A stretch of DNA of 64,000 nucleotides from Helicobacteraceae bacterium (lineage in GTDB: Bacteria > Campylobacterota > Campylobacteria > Campylobacterales > Sulfurimonadaceae). The notes under the pieces were generated by a model, which was given only the letters and a program-made list of their open reading frames with translations, was not told where the DNA came from and ran no database searches. The DNA lies in the NCBI GenBank assembly GCA_027063225.1, contig JAMOSG010000036.1, positions 1-64,000 on the forward strand. The letters run 5' to 3'. Of the stretch, positions 17,294 to 27,817 are shown piece by piece. Positions within the stretch are counted from its first letter, which is position 1, and every line of letters begins with the position of its first letter. Made by a program: the position numbers and the translations under genes.

Positions 17294-18198
17294 AAAAACT
17301 ACTACTTCTTGCATCATTGGCTGTTTCACTTTTTAGTTCTGAGATTTTAAATTATAATATCTACAATCGTACAGATAGAGTAGATATTATGTTTACATTT
17401 GACACCCCTTATATTGACAAAATAAAAGAGCAGCAAACTTCAAAAAACATAGTTATTACTTTAGAGGGTGCTTTAATGCAAACTCCAAAATTTCAAACTA
17501 TTTCATCTAACATCATAAAAGCTATTAAAATAATTCCACTAGAAGATGCAACGCAAATAATTGTTAAAAAATCAACTTCTGATGTGAAGATGATTGCTGC
17601 TAAAACAAAAGATAGTTATGGATTAAGACTCCGTTTTAAAACAAGAGTTGCTTCAGCACAAATGCAAACAAATAGACAAAACCCTTTTGATGCACTCCCA
17701 ACAAAAAAAGATACACCTATCTCCACAAGCTACATTATAGTGGTTACACTCCTTTTTATAGGTGTAATTGTTTTATTTTTTATAAATAAAAAAGTTCGCA
17801 CAAAGAGTGCTGCACCTCAAAAAGATTCTTGGTTATTTAAAGCAGCATCCTCTTTAGAACCACAACAACAAGCAACTACAAAAAAACAACCCTCTACAAT
17901 GCAAGAACCTACTATAACTTTTCAAAAGAAAATCGATGAACACAATAGTATTGTACTTATAGAGTATGGTTCAAGAAGCTACTTAGCACTCTCTGGAAAT
18001 TCTAATGCACTTCTTGATAAATTTGAAGATAACAAGCCAACAACTCAAGAGGAGTTTGAGCATATTTTACAACAAAGAGATCAGGAGCTAGATGACTTTT
18101 TAAGAGTTGCTAATAAAACTCACCCTCAAACACAAGATGATATTTTACAAGCTTACAAAACAAAAGCTGCAACACTTAGTTACGAAGAAAATTTATAG
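17290..18198 (+). CDS. FliO-like membrane protein following FliN
   Basis: The protein has 302 residues: a signal peptide (1-17), a periplasmic beta-rich domain of AMIN type (about 20-115), one membrane segment (about 150-170), and a cytoplasmic tail. The tail contains IVLIEYGSRSYLALSGNSNALLDKF, which resembles the cytosolic part of FliO. Campylobacter has an equivalent protein directly after FliN that has been proposed as its FliO, a helper of the flagellar export gate. The assignment rests on position and this tail motif. Confidence 0.72.
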   Translation: MKKLLLLASLAVSLFSSEILNYNIYNRTDRVDIMFTFDTPYIDKIKEQQTSKNIVITLEGALMQTPKFQTISSNIIKAIKIIPLEDATQIIVKKSTSDVKMIAAKTKDSYGLRLRFKTRVASAQMQTNRQNPFDALPTKKDTPISTSYIIVVTLLFIGVIVLFFINKKVRTKSAAPQKDSWLFKAASSLEPQQQATTKKQPSTMQEPTITFQKKIDEHNSIVLIEYGSRSYLALSGNSNALLDKFEDNKPTTQEEFEHILQQRDQELDDFLRVANKTHPQTQDDILQAYKTKAATLSYEENL

Positions 18199-18212
18199 AA
18201 AAAAAATGAAGA

Positions 18213-18237
18213 AAGAAGCTCTATTTTTGAGCTTCTT
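18213..18237. terminator. Bidirectional hairpin terminator between fliO-like and DAHP synthase genes
   Basis: Nine-base arms AAGAAGCTC (18213-18221) and GAGCTTCTT (18229-18237) are separated by seven bases. On the plus strand TTA follows; on the minus strand a T-rich run follows. It separates two convergent genes, with the DAHP synthase stop codon in the hairpin. Confidence 0.8.
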
Positions 18238-19570
18238 TTAAAGTATCTGCAATTAAAAATGCAAGTTCTAAAGATTGATCAGCATTAAGACGAGGGTCAC
18301 AATGTGTATGGTAACGTGAACTTAAGTCTTCTTCTGTAATTGTAAAGCTACCACCAATACACTCAGTAACATCTTTACCTGTCATTTCAAGGTGTACTCC
18401 ACCAGCATAACTACCTTCTGCTTTATGGATCTGAAAAAACTCTTTCATCTCTGTTAAAATCGAATCAACTGGACGAGTTTTATAGTTATTTGAAGATTTA
18501 ATTGTATTTCCATGCATTGGATCACAACTCCAAACAATATTAAGCCCCTCTTTTTGTACCGCTTGAATAAGTTTTGGAAGACCATCACCAACTTTTCCAG
18601 CACCCATACGAACAATAACATTTAAACGTCCGGCTTCATTTTCTGGGTTAAGTGCATTACAAAGCTCAATAAGTTCTTCTGGTTTCATAGTTGGTCCAGC
18701 TTTTACACCGATTGGATTTTTTACACCTTTTAAAAATTCAACATGTGCACCATCTAACTGACGAGTTCTATCACCAATCCATAACATATGCGCAGATGTA
18801 TCATACCAATCACCTGTAATAGAATCTTTTCTTGTAAATGCTTCTTCATAATGAAGTAAAAGTGCTTCATGAGAAGTATAAAAATCTGTTTCACGTAAAG
18901 TTCTATGAGTTGAAGCTTTAATACCACATGCTTCCATAAATTTTAATGATGTTGAAATCTCATCTGCAAGTTTTTCATATTTTTTTGTAGCTTCACCTTG
19001 ATGTGCGAACTCTTGGTTCCATTGATGCACTTGGTGTAGATCTGCCAATCCACCAGATGCAAAAGCACGAAGTAAGTTTTGTGTTGCAGAAGCTTGGTTG
19101 TAAGCTCTTATCATACGTTTTGGATCTGGTGTACGAGCCTCTTTTGTAAACTCTATACCATTAATGATATCTCCACGGTAAGAGTCAAGTGTTACACCGT
19201 TAATTGTTTCTGTATCTGATGAGCGTGGTTTTGCAAACTGACCAGCAATACGTCCAACTTTAACAACAGGAACTCCCCCTGCGTAAGTCATCACAACCGC
19301 CATTTGCAAAAGTGCTTTAAAAGTATCGCGAATATTATCTGCATGAAACTCACTAAAACTTTCAGCACAATCTCCACCCTGCAGTAAAAATGCTTTACCG
19401 TTAACAACATCCGCTAACTGAGCTTTTAAAGAGCGTGCTTCACCAGCAAAAACAAGTGGTGGATAATTTTTTAGTTCTGCTAAAACTTTTTTTAGTTCAT
19501 CTTGATCTGGATACGTTGGTTGTTGTAATATTGGTTTAGAATGCCAACTTGATGGAGTCCAAATACTCAT
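18221..19570 (-). CDS. 3-deoxy-7-phosphoheptulonate synthase, class II
   Basis: This enzyme condenses phosphoenolpyruvate and erythrose-4-phosphate, the first step of the shikimate pathway. The 449-residue length and sequence are those of class II (plant/AroA-II type) enzymes. Recognisable parts are [10 protein letters not shown] near residue 82, [14 protein letters not shown] near 122, [19 protein letters not shown] near 263, and [10 protein letters not shown] near 350. With aroE, trpE and trpA elsewhere in the window, aromatic amino acid genes are scattered rather than clustered. It is monocistronic here. Confidence 0.96.
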   Translation of the reverse strand: MSIWTPSSWHSKPILQQPTYPDQDELKKVLAELKNYPPLVFAGEARSLKAQLADVVNGKAFLLQGGDCAESFSEFHADNIRDTFKALLQMAVVMTYAGGVPVVKVGRIAGQFAKPRSSDTETINGVTLDSYRGDIINGIEFTKEARTPDPKRMIRAYNQASATQNLLRAFASGGLADLHQVHQWNQEFAHQGEATKKYEKLADEISTSLKFMEACGIKASTHRTLRETDFYTSHEALLLHYEEAFTRKDSITGDWYDTSAHMLWIGDRTRQLDGAHVEFLKGVKNPIGVKAGPTMKPEELIELCNALNPENEAGRLNVIVRMGAGKVGDGLPKLIQAVQKEGLNIVWSCDPMHGNTIKSSNNYKTRPVDSILTEMKEFFQIHKAEGSYAGGVHLEMTGKDVTECIGGSFTITEEDLSSRYHTHCDPRLNADQSLELAFLIADTLKEAQK

Positions 19571-19669
19571 AATTTAACCTTATTAAATATAATTTTCACA
19601 ATTTTACCTAAAAAGAGATAAAAAAACCATAATTATTCTGCAAAAAGTTTTTTTTATGCTTTAGATTTG

Positions 19670-19675
19670 TATAAT
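19670..19675 (+). promoter_or_regulatory. -10 box before cvpA-fur-lysS
   Basis: A perfect TATAAT lies 30 bases before the cvpA start, downstream of a T-rich run. GGGAG (19690-19694) provides the ribosome site. It probably drives cvpA, fur and lysS together, since those genes are 3 to 14 bases apart. Confidence 0.6.
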
Positions 19676-19704
19676 AGCACCAAACAAATGGGAGTATTTA
19701 TTTT

Positions 19705-20334
19705 ATGGATTTTAATTATTTTGATATTGTAATTGGTGCTATTGTTCTTTTACTTGGTCTAAAAGGTGTGATGAACGGCTTTTTTAAAGAGCTTTTTGGA
19801 CTTGTAGGGATTGTGGGTGGTCTTTTTATCGCATCACGTAGTGGCAATGAAGTTGGAACATTTCTAAGCGAAACAATCTTCCATTTTGAAAGTGAATCTG
19901 CTATTAACTTCACAGGTTTTTTAACAACTTTAGCAGCTTTTTGGCTTGTAATGGTTGTTGTTGGTTTAATTTTTAAACAACTCTCTTCACTTAGTGGTTT
20001 AACACTTATAGATAGAATTTTAGGATTTGTTTTTGGTGCTTCAAAATTCTTTTTAATTGGTGCAGTAATTGTAAACTCTCTTCACAATATCAAAACAATT
20101 AAAGAAAATATAGAACCACAACTCTCAAATAGTATTTTATACCCTATTTTAGTTGAAACTGGTGCCTATATTATGAAAATTGACCCAGCAGAAGTAACAA
20201 AACAAATAGATGAAAAAATTACAAATGGTGTTGATGCAGTGCAAGAACATATTGAAACATCAGTAAAAGAACAAGCTACACAGATGATTGAAAAAACAAG
20301 AGAAGAACTTCAATCTAAAGTAGATGGCAACTAA
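19705..20334 (+). CDS. CvpA family membrane protein
   Basis: The protein has 209 residues with four membrane segments in the first 140 residues and the CvpA opening FNYFDIVIGAIVLLLGLKGV, followed by GFFKELFGLVGIVGG. The C-terminal 65 residues are soluble, charged and probably coiled-coil. CvpA proteins are linked to colicin V export and to envelope stress and bile resistance in other bacteria; the exact role is unknown. fur follows after 3 bases. Confidence 0.9.
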   Translation: MDFNYFDIVIGAIVLLLGLKGVMNGFFKELFGLVGIVGGLFIASRSGNEVGTFLSETIFHFESESAINFTGFLTTLAAFWLVMVVVGLIFKQLSSLSGLTLIDRILGFVFGASKFFLIGAVIVNSLHNIKTIKENIEPQLSNSILYPILVETGAYIMKIDPAEVTKQIDEKITNGVDAVQEHIETSVKEQATQMIEKTREELQSKVDGN

Positions 20335-20337
20335 CAT

Positions 20338-20817
20338 ATGAACTTAAACACAAACTTTAGCGCGAGGACTATTGAGTATCAACAACTTTTAAAAAATTTT
20401 AAATATATTTTAAAAGAGAACAATCTAAAGTTTACGTTTCAAAGAGAGATTATCTTAGAAACACTCTATAGCTCAAATGAACATCTTACACCAGAAGATA
20501 TTCACCAACTTATAAAAGGGAAATATCCTGATTTAAAAGTTGGAATTGCTACAGTTTACAGAACTCTTTCACTTCTTGAAGGTTCTGCACTTGTTACAAC
20601 TATTTCACTCGATGCACAAGCAAAAAAATATGAACTTAGTGCAAAAGAACACCACGATCATCTCATTTGTACACAGTGTGGTTCTATTACAGAGTTTGTA
20701 GATGATGAGATAGAAAAACGACAACATGCAATCGCTAAAGAGCTTGGTTTTGCTATGCAAGATCACTCAATGCAAATCTACGGTATTTGCAAACTATGTC
20801 AAGAAAAAAAACTATAA
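20338..20817 (+). CDS. fur: Ferric uptake regulator Fur
   Basis: The protein has 159 residues: an N-terminal winged helix ([24 protein letters not shown]...[14 protein letters not shown]) and a C-terminal dimerisation and metal domain with HHDHLIC, two CxxC pairs (CTQC near 110 and CKLC near 153) and intervening Glu/His ligands. Fur represses iron uptake genes when iron is sufficient. The cvpA-fur-lysS-glyA order matches the fur-lysS-glyA order of C. jejuni, so Fur itself is more likely than PerR or Zur. The extended N terminus is typical of this phylum. Confidence 0.92.
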   Translation: MNLNTNFSARTIEYQQLLKNFKYILKENNLKFTFQREIILETLYSSNEHLTPEDIHQLIKGKYPDLKVGIATVYRTLSLLEGSALVTTISLDAQAKKYELSAKEHHDHLICTQCGSITEFVDDEIEKRQHAIAKELGFAMQDHSMQIYGICKLCQEKKL

Positions 20818-20831
20818 CAACAGGAGAAACA

Positions 20832-22346
20832 ATGATATTTGATAATAAATTTGTGCAACAAAAAATGCAAAAAGTACAAACACTAAAAGAGTTAGGTATA
20901 AACCCTTATGCAAACCATTCAGATAGAAATACAACAATTTCTAAATACCTTAATGTAAATGCAGATATTCACCATAAAGAGGATAAACGTGATGAAAAAC
21001 GTCACTATATTGTAAGTGGTCGTATTAAACTACTTCGTATTATGGGAAAAGCAAGTTTCATTAATATTGAAGATGAGAGTGGAAACTTACAAATTTATGT
21101 TGCACGTGACAATCTTCCAGAAGGTTTTTATAACACTATTTTTAAAAAGCATATTGAAGTTGGAGATATTGTAGAGGTTGGAGGATACCCTTTTGTAACT
21201 GGTAAAGGGGAACTTTCTCTTCATGCAGATAGTCTAAAACTTCTTACAAAAGCTATTGCTCCATTACCTGAGAAATTTCATGGTATTACAGATAAAGAGG
21301 CACGTTATCGCCAACGCTATTTAGATCTTATTATGAATTCAGAAGTTCGTAAAACTTTCCAAATTCGTTCACGTGTTATCTCATTAACACGCCGTTTCTT
21401 TGAAGATAAAGGGTTCTTAGAGGTTGAAACACCTATGATGCACCCAATTGCAGGTGGAGCAAATGCTAAACCATTTGTAACGCATCACAATGCACTAGGG
21501 GTAGATAGATACCTAAGAATCGCTCCAGAACTTTACCTAAAACGTTTAATTGTTGGTGGTTTTGAGGCTATTTTTGAGATTAACCGTAACTTTAGAAATG
21601 AAGGAATGGATGCAACACATAACCCTGAGTTTACTTCTATTGAATTTTACTGGGCATATAAAACATATAAAGATTTAATTGCAATTACAAAAGAGTATTT
21701 TGAATACCTTTTTGATCATTTAGATCTACCAACATACCTTCCTTATGGAGATATGGAAGTAAACTTCAACAACTTTAGAGAGATTCCACTTATAAAATCT
21801 CTAAGTGAGATTGGTGGTATTGATGAATCAATTGTAAACGATAAAGAGAAAATCCTTGCATTCTTAAAAGAAAAAGGTATTGAAGTTGAGTCATCTTTAA
21901 CTCTTGGACAACTCCAAGGGGAGCTTTTTGATGAATTTGTAGAGGAGAAACTTATTGACCCTACTTTCATTACAGAATACCCTGTAGATATCTCTCCACT
22001 TGCAAGAAGAGATGATGAAAACCCTGCAATTACAGAAAGATTTGAACTTTTCATCGCTGGACGTGAGATTGCAAATGCATTTAGTGAGCTTAATGATCCA
22101 ATTGATCAGTATGAGCGTTTTAAAGCACAAGTGGAAGCAAAAGATGCAGGAGATGATGAAGCACACGAGATGGATGAAGATTTTGTAAATGCACTTAGCT
22201 ATGGTATGGCACCAACTGCTGGACAAGGAATAGGAATAGACAGACTTGTAATGCTTCTTACAAATGAGCATAGTATTCGTGATGTACTTCTTTTCCCTGC
22301 TATGAAACCACTTAGCAGCGAACACCAAAATGAGGATGAAGAGTAA
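20832..22346 (+). CDS. lysS: Lysine--tRNA ligase
   Basis: LysS charges tRNA-Lys; it is a class II aminoacyl-tRNA synthetase. From the ATG at 20832 it has 504 residues. I chose this start because CAGGAG lies just before it; a longer frame reading into fur is not needed. The OB-fold anticodon domain contains [20 protein letters not shown]. Motif 1 lies around [20 protein letters not shown], motif 2 in [20 protein letters not shown], and motif 3 in [15 protein letters not shown] near the end. Confidence 0.97.
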   Translation: MIFDNKFVQQKMQKVQTLKELGINPYANHSDRNTTISKYLNVNADIHHKEDKRDEKRHYIVSGRIKLLRIMGKASFINIEDESGNLQIYVARDNLPEGFYNTIFKKHIEVGDIVEVGGYPFVTGKGELSLHADSLKLLTKAIAPLPEKFHGITDKEARYRQRYLDLIMNSEVRKTFQIRSRVISLTRRFFEDKGFLEVETPMMHPIAGGANAKPFVTHHNALGVDRYLRIAPELYLKRLIVGGFEAIFEINRNFRNEGMDATHNPEFTSIEFYWAYKTYKDLIAITKEYFEYLFDHLDLPTYLPYGDMEVNFNNFREIPLIKSLSEIGGIDESIVNDKEKILAFLKEKGIEVESSLTLGQLQGELFDEFVEEKLIDPTFITEYPVDISPLARRDDENPAITERFELFIAGREIANAFSELNDPIDQYERFKAQVEAKDAGDDEAHEMDEDFVNALSYGMAPTAGQGIGIDRLVMLLTNEHSIRDVLLFPAMKPLSSEHQNEDEE

Positions 22347-22359
22347 AAGAGTTTTTACT
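22342..22359 (+). terminator. AT-rich hairpin terminator after lysS
   Basis: Arms AGTAAAA (22342-22348) and TTTTACT (22353-22359) with a four-base loop are followed by TTTTTATTCTTTT. The lysS stop codon lies in the first arm. Confidence 0.65.
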
Positions 22360-22388
22360 TTTTTATTCTTTTATTATGATATTTTTTG

Positions 22389-22394
22389 TATAAT
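22389..22394 (+). promoter_or_regulatory. -10 box before glyA
   Basis: TATAAT preceded by a T-rich tract lies 31 bases before the glyA start. AAGGAAAG precedes the ATG as ribosome site. Together with the hairpin after lysS this separates glyA from the fur-lysS transcript. Confidence 0.6.
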
Positions 22395-22424
22395 CGAGAC
22401 AATTTTACTAAGGAAAGAGAATAG

Positions 22425-23672
22425 ATGAGCTTTTTAAAAGAATTTGATGAAGAGGTATTTAACCTTTGTGAGAAAGAGTTAGAGCGTCAAACTGACCATT
22501 TAGAGATGATTGCATCTGAAAACTTTACACTTCCAGCTGTTATGGAAGCTATGGGTTCAGTATTTACTAATAAATATGCAGAGGGTTACCCTGCTAAACG
22601 TTACTATGGTGGTTGTGAATACGCTGATGGTGTAGAGCAACTTGCAATCGACAGAGCATGTGAACTTTTTGGATGTAAATTTGCAAATGTTCAACCACAC
22701 TCAGGTTCTCAAGCAAATGGTGCAGTGTATGCAGCACTTTTAAAAGCTGGAGATAAACTCCTTGGTATGGACTTAAGTCATGGTGGACACTTAACACATG
22801 GTTCTAAACCATCTTTTTCTGGTAAAAACTACCAATCTTTCACTTATGGTGTAGAGCTTGATGGTCGCATTAACTACGATAGAGTTATGGATATTGCTAA
22901 AATTGTTCAACCAAAAATTATTGTTTGTGGAGCTTCTGCCTATGCACGTGAAATTGACTTTAAAAAATTTCGTGAAATTGCAGATGAAGTTGGTGCAATC
23001 TTATTTGCAGATATTGCACACATTGCTGGTCTTGTAGCTGCTGGTGAGCACCCTAGCCCATTCCCTTATGCAGATGTTGTAACAACTACAACTCACAAAA
23101 CTCTTGCTGGGCCTCGTGGTGGTATGATTATGACTAATGATGAAGATATTGCTAAAAAAATCAACTCTGCAATCTTCCCTGCACTTCAAGGTGGTCCACT
23201 TGTTCATGTAATCGCTGCAAAAGCGGTAGGTTTTAAACATAACCTTAGCCCAGAGTGGAAAGATTATGCTAAACAAGTAAAAGCAAATGCAAAAGTTTTA
23301 GCAGAAGTTTTAGTAAAGCGTGGCTATAACATTGTAAGCGGTGGAACAGATAACCACTTAGTACTTGTAAGTTTCGTTGGTACTGAAATTAGTGGTAAAG
23401 AAGCAGATGCTGCTTTAGGTAATGCTGGTATTACAGTAAATAAAAACACTGTTCCAGGTGAAACTCGTAGCCCATTTGTAACTTCAGGTATCCGCGTTGG
23501 TTCTGCTGCACTTACTAGCCGTGGTATGAAAGAAAAAGAGTTTGAACTTATTGCAAATAAAATGGCTGATGTTTTAGATGATATTACAAACACTGAACTT
23601 CAAGCAAAAATTAAAGCTGAACTTAAAGAGTTAGCTTCTAACTTTGTAATCTATAACCAACCAACTTACTAA
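22425..23672 (+). CDS. glyA: Serine hydroxymethyltransferase
   Basis: GlyA converts serine and tetrahydrofolate to glycine and methylene-tetrahydrofolate, using pyridoxal phosphate. The 415-residue protein shows the family motifs [42 protein letters not shown], and the cofactor lysine in [16 protein letters not shown]. The C-terminal domain has [20 protein letters not shown]. Length is normal. The DUF1882 gene follows after 15 bases, as in C. jejuni. Confidence 0.97.
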   Translation: MSFLKEFDEEVFNLCEKELERQTDHLEMIASENFTLPAVMEAMGSVFTNKYAEGYPAKRYYGGCEYADGVEQLAIDRACELFGCKFANVQPHSGSQANGAVYAALLKAGDKLLGMDLSHGGHLTHGSKPSFSGKNYQSFTYGVELDGRINYDRVMDIAKIVQPKIIVCGASAYAREIDFKKFREIADEVGAILFADIAHIAGLVAAGEHPSPFPYADVVTTTTHKTLAGPRGGMIMTNDEDIAKKINSAIFPALQGGPLVHVIAAKAVGFKHNLSPEWKDYAKQVKANAKVLAEVLVKRGYNIVSGGTDNHLVLVSFVGTEISGKEADAALGNAGITVNKNTVPGETRSPFVTSGIRVGSAALTSRGMKEKEFELIANKMADVLDDITNTELQAKIKAELKELASNFVIYNQPTY

Positions 23673-23687
23673 AAAGAGAGTGTTTTT

Positions 23688-24230
23688 ATGACAGCAATGG
23701 ATCTTAAACTTATTAAAATTGTCAATACACATTATTGGGAAAAAAAAGATAAAGTAGTAAGCAAAATATCTTTTAAAGGGCGTACTTTTTACAATAAATT
23801 TGAAAAAGTCAATGCTCCCCTTACACAAACTATTATCAATAAACATCTAAAGGGTGAGATTACAGTTGCTCACTCTTTAATTAATGCTCATGGTAAAGTT
23901 GAAAATATTGTGATTGACTATAATGGTAGAGATCCTGAGCGTTTTTACCATAGAGCACAACTCCTTTTACGTGAAGAGGGTTATATTAACTTCACAGCAT
24001 ATAAAACAAAAACAGAGGGGCATTTGCACCTCTACATTCATAAAGGGCACACAACACTCAATGAAGCGATTCAACTTGGTAAAATGCTCTCTATGAAACT
24101 AGCAGCAAAACAACCAAAACAGTGGAGAATGTTCCCAAATAATGATATGCCAGAAGAGTATAATATTCTTACACTACCATATGAAGTTTATGCGAAAGAG
24201 CGTGGAGCTTCTTGGTCAAAACATATGTAA
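23688..24230 (+). CDS. DUF1882 family protein (Campylobacterota-specific)
   Basis: The 180-residue soluble protein is conserved after glyA in Campylobacterota and known only as DUF1882. The sequence alternates strands and helices and has a [22 protein letters not shown] segment and an [20 protein letters not shown] segment. The latter has the look of a primase-like or nucleic-acid-binding fold, but no catalytic motif is evident. The SPOR-domain gene follows. Function is not known. Confidence 0.8.
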   Translation: MTAMDLKLIKIVNTHYWEKKDKVVSKISFKGRTFYNKFEKVNAPLTQTIINKHLKGEITVAHSLINAHGKVENIVIDYNGRDPERFYHRAQLLLREEGYINFTAYKTKTEGHLHLYIHKGHTTLNEAIQLGKMLSMKLAAKQPKQWRMFPNNDMPEEYNILTLPYEVYAKERGASWSKHM

Positions 24231-24273
24231 TGATATATTTCATATTAAAAAAATTAAAAAAAGGGTTTAATTG

Positions 24274-24972
24274 ATGGATGAAAAAAATGAGTTAAATGAT
24301 ATTATCTTAGATAAAAGTAGTACTACAAATAAAAATAAAAAAATTGTTTTTGCAGCTGCAACTTTTGGTGTAGTACTTATTGGTGTTATACTTTTTATGA
24401 GTACACTTTCAGATAAATCGCAAAATAATCTTCCAGAACCAATTATGGATGAACCTGAAATAAATCCTTATAAAACAAAAACAACTAAAGAGCCTGATCC
24501 TCTTTTTGAAGATGTAGAAGTTATAGAAGAAAAGCCATCTTATGATACAAAACTAGATGCAATAGCACAAAAACTCAAAAAAGAGAGTCAACAACAAGAG
24601 GATTTTCTTGTTGAAGAGGAAGTTGTAGAGGAACCAGTTGTTCAAAAAAGAGTTACTCCAAAACCACAACCTGTTGTAAAAAAAGTTGTTCATAAGCCAC
24701 AACCAAAACAAGTTGTTCATAAACAAACAAAAGCTCCGAGTGGACACTATTTTGTTCAAGTTGGTTCATTTGCGAAATATAAACCAAATAAAAAATTCTT
24801 AAACTCTATTACAAGTAGAGGTTATAACTACAAATTTCATAAAGTAAATGTGAAGTCTAAAGTTATTAACAAAATTTTAATTGGTCCGTTCCAAACTGAA
24901 AAAGAAGCAAGAAAAGCTCTAAAAAATATTCGTCAGCACATTGAAAAAGGTGCATTTTTAACAAAAATCTAA
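24274..24972 (+). CDS. SPOR-domain membrane protein
   Basis: The protein has 232 residues from the ATG at 24274 (a TTG just before it is less likely). It has a short cytoplasmic N terminus, one membrane segment (about 27-45), and a long Glu/Pro/Val/Lys-rich linker with repeated VVxKPQP-type units. The C-terminal SPOR domain (from GHYFVQVGSFAKY to the end) binds denuded septal peptidoglycan. Such proteins usually localise to the division site. The neighbourhood glyA-DUF1882-SPOR-aroE is conserved; here trpE is inserted before aroE. Confidence 0.88.
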   Translation: MDEKNELNDIILDKSSTTNKNKKIVFAAATFGVVLIGVILFMSTLSDKSQNNLPEPIMDEPEINPYKTKTTKEPDPLFEDVEVIEEKPSYDTKLDAIAQKLKKESQQQEDFLVEEEVVEEPVVQKRVTPKPQPVVKKVVHKPQPKQVVHKQTKAPSGHYFVQVGSFAKYKPNKKFLNSITSRGYNYKFHKVNVKSKVINKILIGPFQTEKEARKALKNIRQHIEKGAFLTKI

Positions 24973-24980
24973 AACCCTTC

Positions 24981-24998
24981 CTACCCTCTTTTGGGTAG
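24981..24998 (+). terminator. Small hairpin between SPOR gene and trpE
   Basis: Arms CTACCC (24981-24986) and GGGTAG (24993-24998) enclose six bases. No U-run follows, so it may be only a weak terminator or RNA-stabilising hairpin. It is too short and lacks Trp codons to be a trp leader attenuator. Confidence 0.4.
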
Positions 24999-25018
24999 AA
25001 CTCTTCAAGGAATTATAT

Positions 25019-26431
25019 ATGATTCACTCAACACAATTTAAACTTGACTTTTTTGCTCCTATTGCTGTTTACTCTAAAATGCGTTCTCTTTATAACAATG
25101 AGATAACTTACCTTTTTGAAAGTGCCAACCAATCTGAAGGTAATTATAGTTTTATATGTATTGGGGCGAGAGAAAGACTCCAATATAAAGATGAACAGAC
25201 ACTCTACACAAAAGAGAATCAAACACAAACACTAGAACAATCCCCTTTTGAATTTTTAAAAGAGTATTATAAAAACATAGATACTCAACCATATAAAGAT
25301 GCTGTAAAAAAACTCAATGTTGGTTATGTTGATGGGTTTATTGGGTACATTGGGTATGATATGGTAAAAGTGTTTGAACCAAAACTTCAAGAGAGTATGA
25401 ATAGCTTAAAAGATGAACTTCACACACCAGATTTAGATTTAATTCTTCCTAAAATGGTTGTTGTTTACTCCCACAAAAATCATGAAATTACACTTCTTTC
25501 AACTCAGCAAGAGTTCGCTAATGAGTTTAAAAATATAGAAAATATACTAAAAGGAAACTATACCTATGAACCTATGAGAGAAAATATAGGTCAAGATAGT
25601 GGTAGTTTTGCTCACTCTAAAGAGAAATTTTTTGAGATGATAGAGCAATCTCGCCAAATGATTAAAAGTGGTGATGTTTTTCAAATTCTTATGACAAACC
25701 GTTTTACTCGTAATATTAAAGTAGATCCTTTTAGTTTTTATAGAATTCTTCGTACAAAAAACCCATCACCTTATATGTTTTTACTCCAGTATGAAGATTT
25801 TAATATTGTTGGAAGTTCCCCTGAAGTTATGGTGCGTTTAAGTGATGGTGAAATTTTACTTCGTCCAATTGCAGGAACACGTAAACGTGGAGCTACAAAA
25901 CAAAGAGATTTAGAACTTGAAGAGGAACTTCTTAATGACCCTAAAGAGTTAGCAGAACACCTAATGCTTATAGATTTAGGAAGAAACGATGTTGGCCGTG
26001 TTGCACAAGTTGGTTCAGTAGAAGTCAAAGATATGATGCACATTGAACGCTTTTCTCATGTTATGCATATAGTCTCAGATGTAACAGCACAACTGAGTGT
26101 TGATAAAGATATGTTTGATCTTTTTATGGCAACTTTTACAGCTGGCACAATGACTGGAGCACCAAAAATTCGTGCCATGGAATTAATTGCAGAGTTTGAA
26201 GGGTTAAAACGTGGTTTTTATAGTGGAAGTATAGGGTATTTTGGATTTGATGGCAATATGGATAGTGCCATAACAATTCGTACAGCAATGGTTAAAGAAG
26301 ATAAAGTAGTACTTCAAGCTGGTGCTGGAATAGTTGCAGATAGTCAAGATGAACTAGAGTACCTTGAAGTAAAAAATAAACTTAGAGCCCTTATAGCTTC
26401 ACTAGAAGATTTAGACCCAAAGGAATCATAA
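25019..26431 (+). CDS. trpE: Anthranilate synthase component I
   Basis: TrpE makes anthranilate from chorismate with ammonia from its TrpG partner. The 470-residue protein has the chorismate-binding domain in the second half: GDVFQILMTNRF, SSPEVMVRLSDGEILLRPIAGTR, LIDLGRNDVGRVA, the FTAGTMTGAPKIRAMELI active-site region and GYFGFDGNMDSAITIRT. No TrpG glutaminase domain is fused and no trpG gene is adjacent. The aroE gene follows after one base, so the two are cotranscribed. Confidence 0.94.
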   Translation: MIHSTQFKLDFFAPIAVYSKMRSLYNNEITYLFESANQSEGNYSFICIGARERLQYKDEQTLYTKENQTQTLEQSPFEFLKEYYKNIDTQPYKDAVKKLNVGYVDGFIGYIGYDMVKVFEPKLQESMNSLKDELHTPDLDLILPKMVVVYSHKNHEITLLSTQQEFANEFKNIENILKGNYTYEPMRENIGQDSGSFAHSKEKFFEMIEQSRQMIKSGDVFQILMTNRFTRNIKVDPFSFYRILRTKNPSPYMFLLQYEDFNIVGSSPEVMVRLSDGEILLRPIAGTRKRGATKQRDLELEEELLNDPKELAEHLMLIDLGRNDVGRVAQVGSVEVKDMMHIERFSHVMHIVSDVTAQLSVDKDMFDLFMATFTAGTMTGAPKIRAMELIAEFEGLKRGFYSGSIGYFGFDGNMDSAITIRTAMVKEDKVVLQAGAGIVADSQDELEYLEVKNKLRALIASLEDLDPKES

Positions 26432-26432
26432 G

Positions 26433-27227
26433 ATGAAAAAACTTTTTGGTATCTTTGGCAATCCTGTATCTCACTCAAAAAGCCCTTTAATGCACAATAT
26501 GGTTTTTAAAAATCTTCACTACAAAGGGTGTTACACTCGCATACTTTTAGAAGATGGAACAAAGCTACGTGAAACTTTTTTAAACCTCAAACTCAGTGGT
26601 GCAAACATAACAGTTCCTCACAAAGAAGCAGCATTTAAGGCATGTGATGAAGTAAGAGGTTTTGCAAAAAATCTAGGTGTTGTAAACACAATAGTGTATG
26701 AAAATGGAAAACTCATAGGATACAATACAGATGCAGATGGTTTTTTATATGCTATTTCTGAATTTAAAAACATCAACAAAATTCTTATTTTAGGTGCTGG
26801 AGGCACTGCAAAAGCTCTTTGTGCAAAGTTCCTAGAGGAAGGTTTTAACGTAGAGGTTCTAAACCGCTCACCAAACCGCCTAGAGAGCTTTAAAACAATG
26901 GAGTGTAAAACTTCTGCATGGGAGAGTTTTAAACCCTCTTCTTATGACTTGGTAGTAAATACAACAAGTGCAGGTTTGGAAGATGACTCCCTCCCTGTTC
27001 CAAAAGAGATAATAGAGCAAATTTTAAACAATACCTCTTACTGTGCAGATGCTATTTATGGCAAACTTACACCCTTTTTACAACTTGCAAAGCAAAAAAA
27101 GATTCCATACAAAGATGGTTCAGATATGCTTTTAGGGCAAGGGATTTTAGCAAATGAACTTTTTGTGAAAAACACTCTTCAAAAAGAGGATATTCAAAAA
27201 GAGATGAGAAAAATTTTTGAATTTTAA
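26433..27227 (+). CDS. aroE: Shikimate dehydrogenase
   Basis: AroE reduces dehydroshikimate to shikimate with NADPH. The 264-residue protein starts with FGIFGNPVSHSKSPLMHN, the substrate-binding motif. It continues with ANITVPHKEAAF (catalytic lysine) and the nucleotide loop ILILGAGGTAKALCA, and ends with DMLLGQGILANELF. Length and motif order are normal. It is convergent with rsmD, 8 bases apart. Confidence 0.96.
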   Translation: MKKLFGIFGNPVSHSKSPLMHNMVFKNLHYKGCYTRILLEDGTKLRETFLNLKLSGANITVPHKEAAFKACDEVRGFAKNLGVVNTIVYENGKLIGYNTDADGFLYAISEFKNINKILILGAGGTAKALCAKFLEEGFNVEVLNRSPNRLESFKTMECKTSAWESFKPSSYDLVVNTTSAGLEDDSLPVPKEIIEQILNNTSYCADAIYGKLTPFLQLAKQKKIPYKDGSDMLLGQGILANELFVKNTLQKEDIQKEMRKIFEF

Positions 27228-27235
27228 AGATTCTC

Positions 27236-27817
27236 TTATTGAAAATATGACATTGTCGTCTTTCCAAATTTTTTAGACTTTTGAAGCTCAAATACTCCAA
27301 TTGTTTGTGGAAGTTCTAAACCTGTCATATGCTCAATAATAATTAACTTTACATTTTGTGGTGGGAGATTTTGGATAAGGTCTATTGTTTTGTCATAAAT
27401 ATCTTCCATCCCCTCTCTAATACTAAAAGGTGGGTCAATGTAGATGTAAGCTTCCTCATTTAAAGCTTTAACTCTTTGCATAACTGTTGTAATATTTTCA
27501 AAACTATCTCCACCAAAAACTTCACATTGTTGTGGTGCAGTTTTTTTGATGTTTGCACGAAGTACCTTTAAAGCATCTTTATCTTTTTCCATAAAAAAGA
27601 TTTTTTTTGCACCACGACTCAGTGCTTCAAGTCCAACAGAGCCACTTCCAGAAAACACTTCAACAAAAACAGAATCTATAACATCAAATTGGATTGTATT
27701 GAAAAAAGATTCTAAAACAATCGCTTTTGAACTTCTTGTTGAGTTTTTAGATGGAAGATTTAAAGTTACCCCTTTGTACTTTCCAGCTATAATTTTTTTT
27801 GTTAATACTTTACTCAT
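27236..27817 (-). CDS. rsmD: 16S rRNA (guanine-966-N2)-methyltransferase RsmD
   Basis: The protein has 193 residues. The SAM-binding stretch is VFVEVFSGSGSVGLEALSRG and the catalytic motif is YIDPPF near residue 123. The N-terminal KIIAGKYKGVTLNLP segment is the family's RNA-binding start. RsmD methylates G966 of 16S rRNA in the assembled small subunit. The start overlaps the upstream hypothetical gene by 8 bases. Confidence 0.93.
   Translation of the reverse strand: MSKVLTKKIIAGKYKGVTLNLPSKNSTRSSKAIVLESFFNTIQFDVIDSVFVEVFSGSGSVGLEALSRGAKKIFFMEKDKDALKVLRANIKKTAPQQCEVFGGDSFENITTVMQRVKALNEEAYIYIDPPFSIREGMEDIYDKTIDLIQNLPPQNVKLIIIEHMTGLELPQTIGVFELQKSKKFGKTTMSYFQ

Noticed and set aside
21897..22328. 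Long open frame antisense to lysS
   Set aside because: It lies wholly inside lysS, has a low-complexity Cys/Lys/Ile-rich translation and no ribosome site.
24973..25018. trp attenuator before trpE
   Set aside because: The gap is 46 bases with no leader peptide containing Trp codons; only one small hairpin is present.
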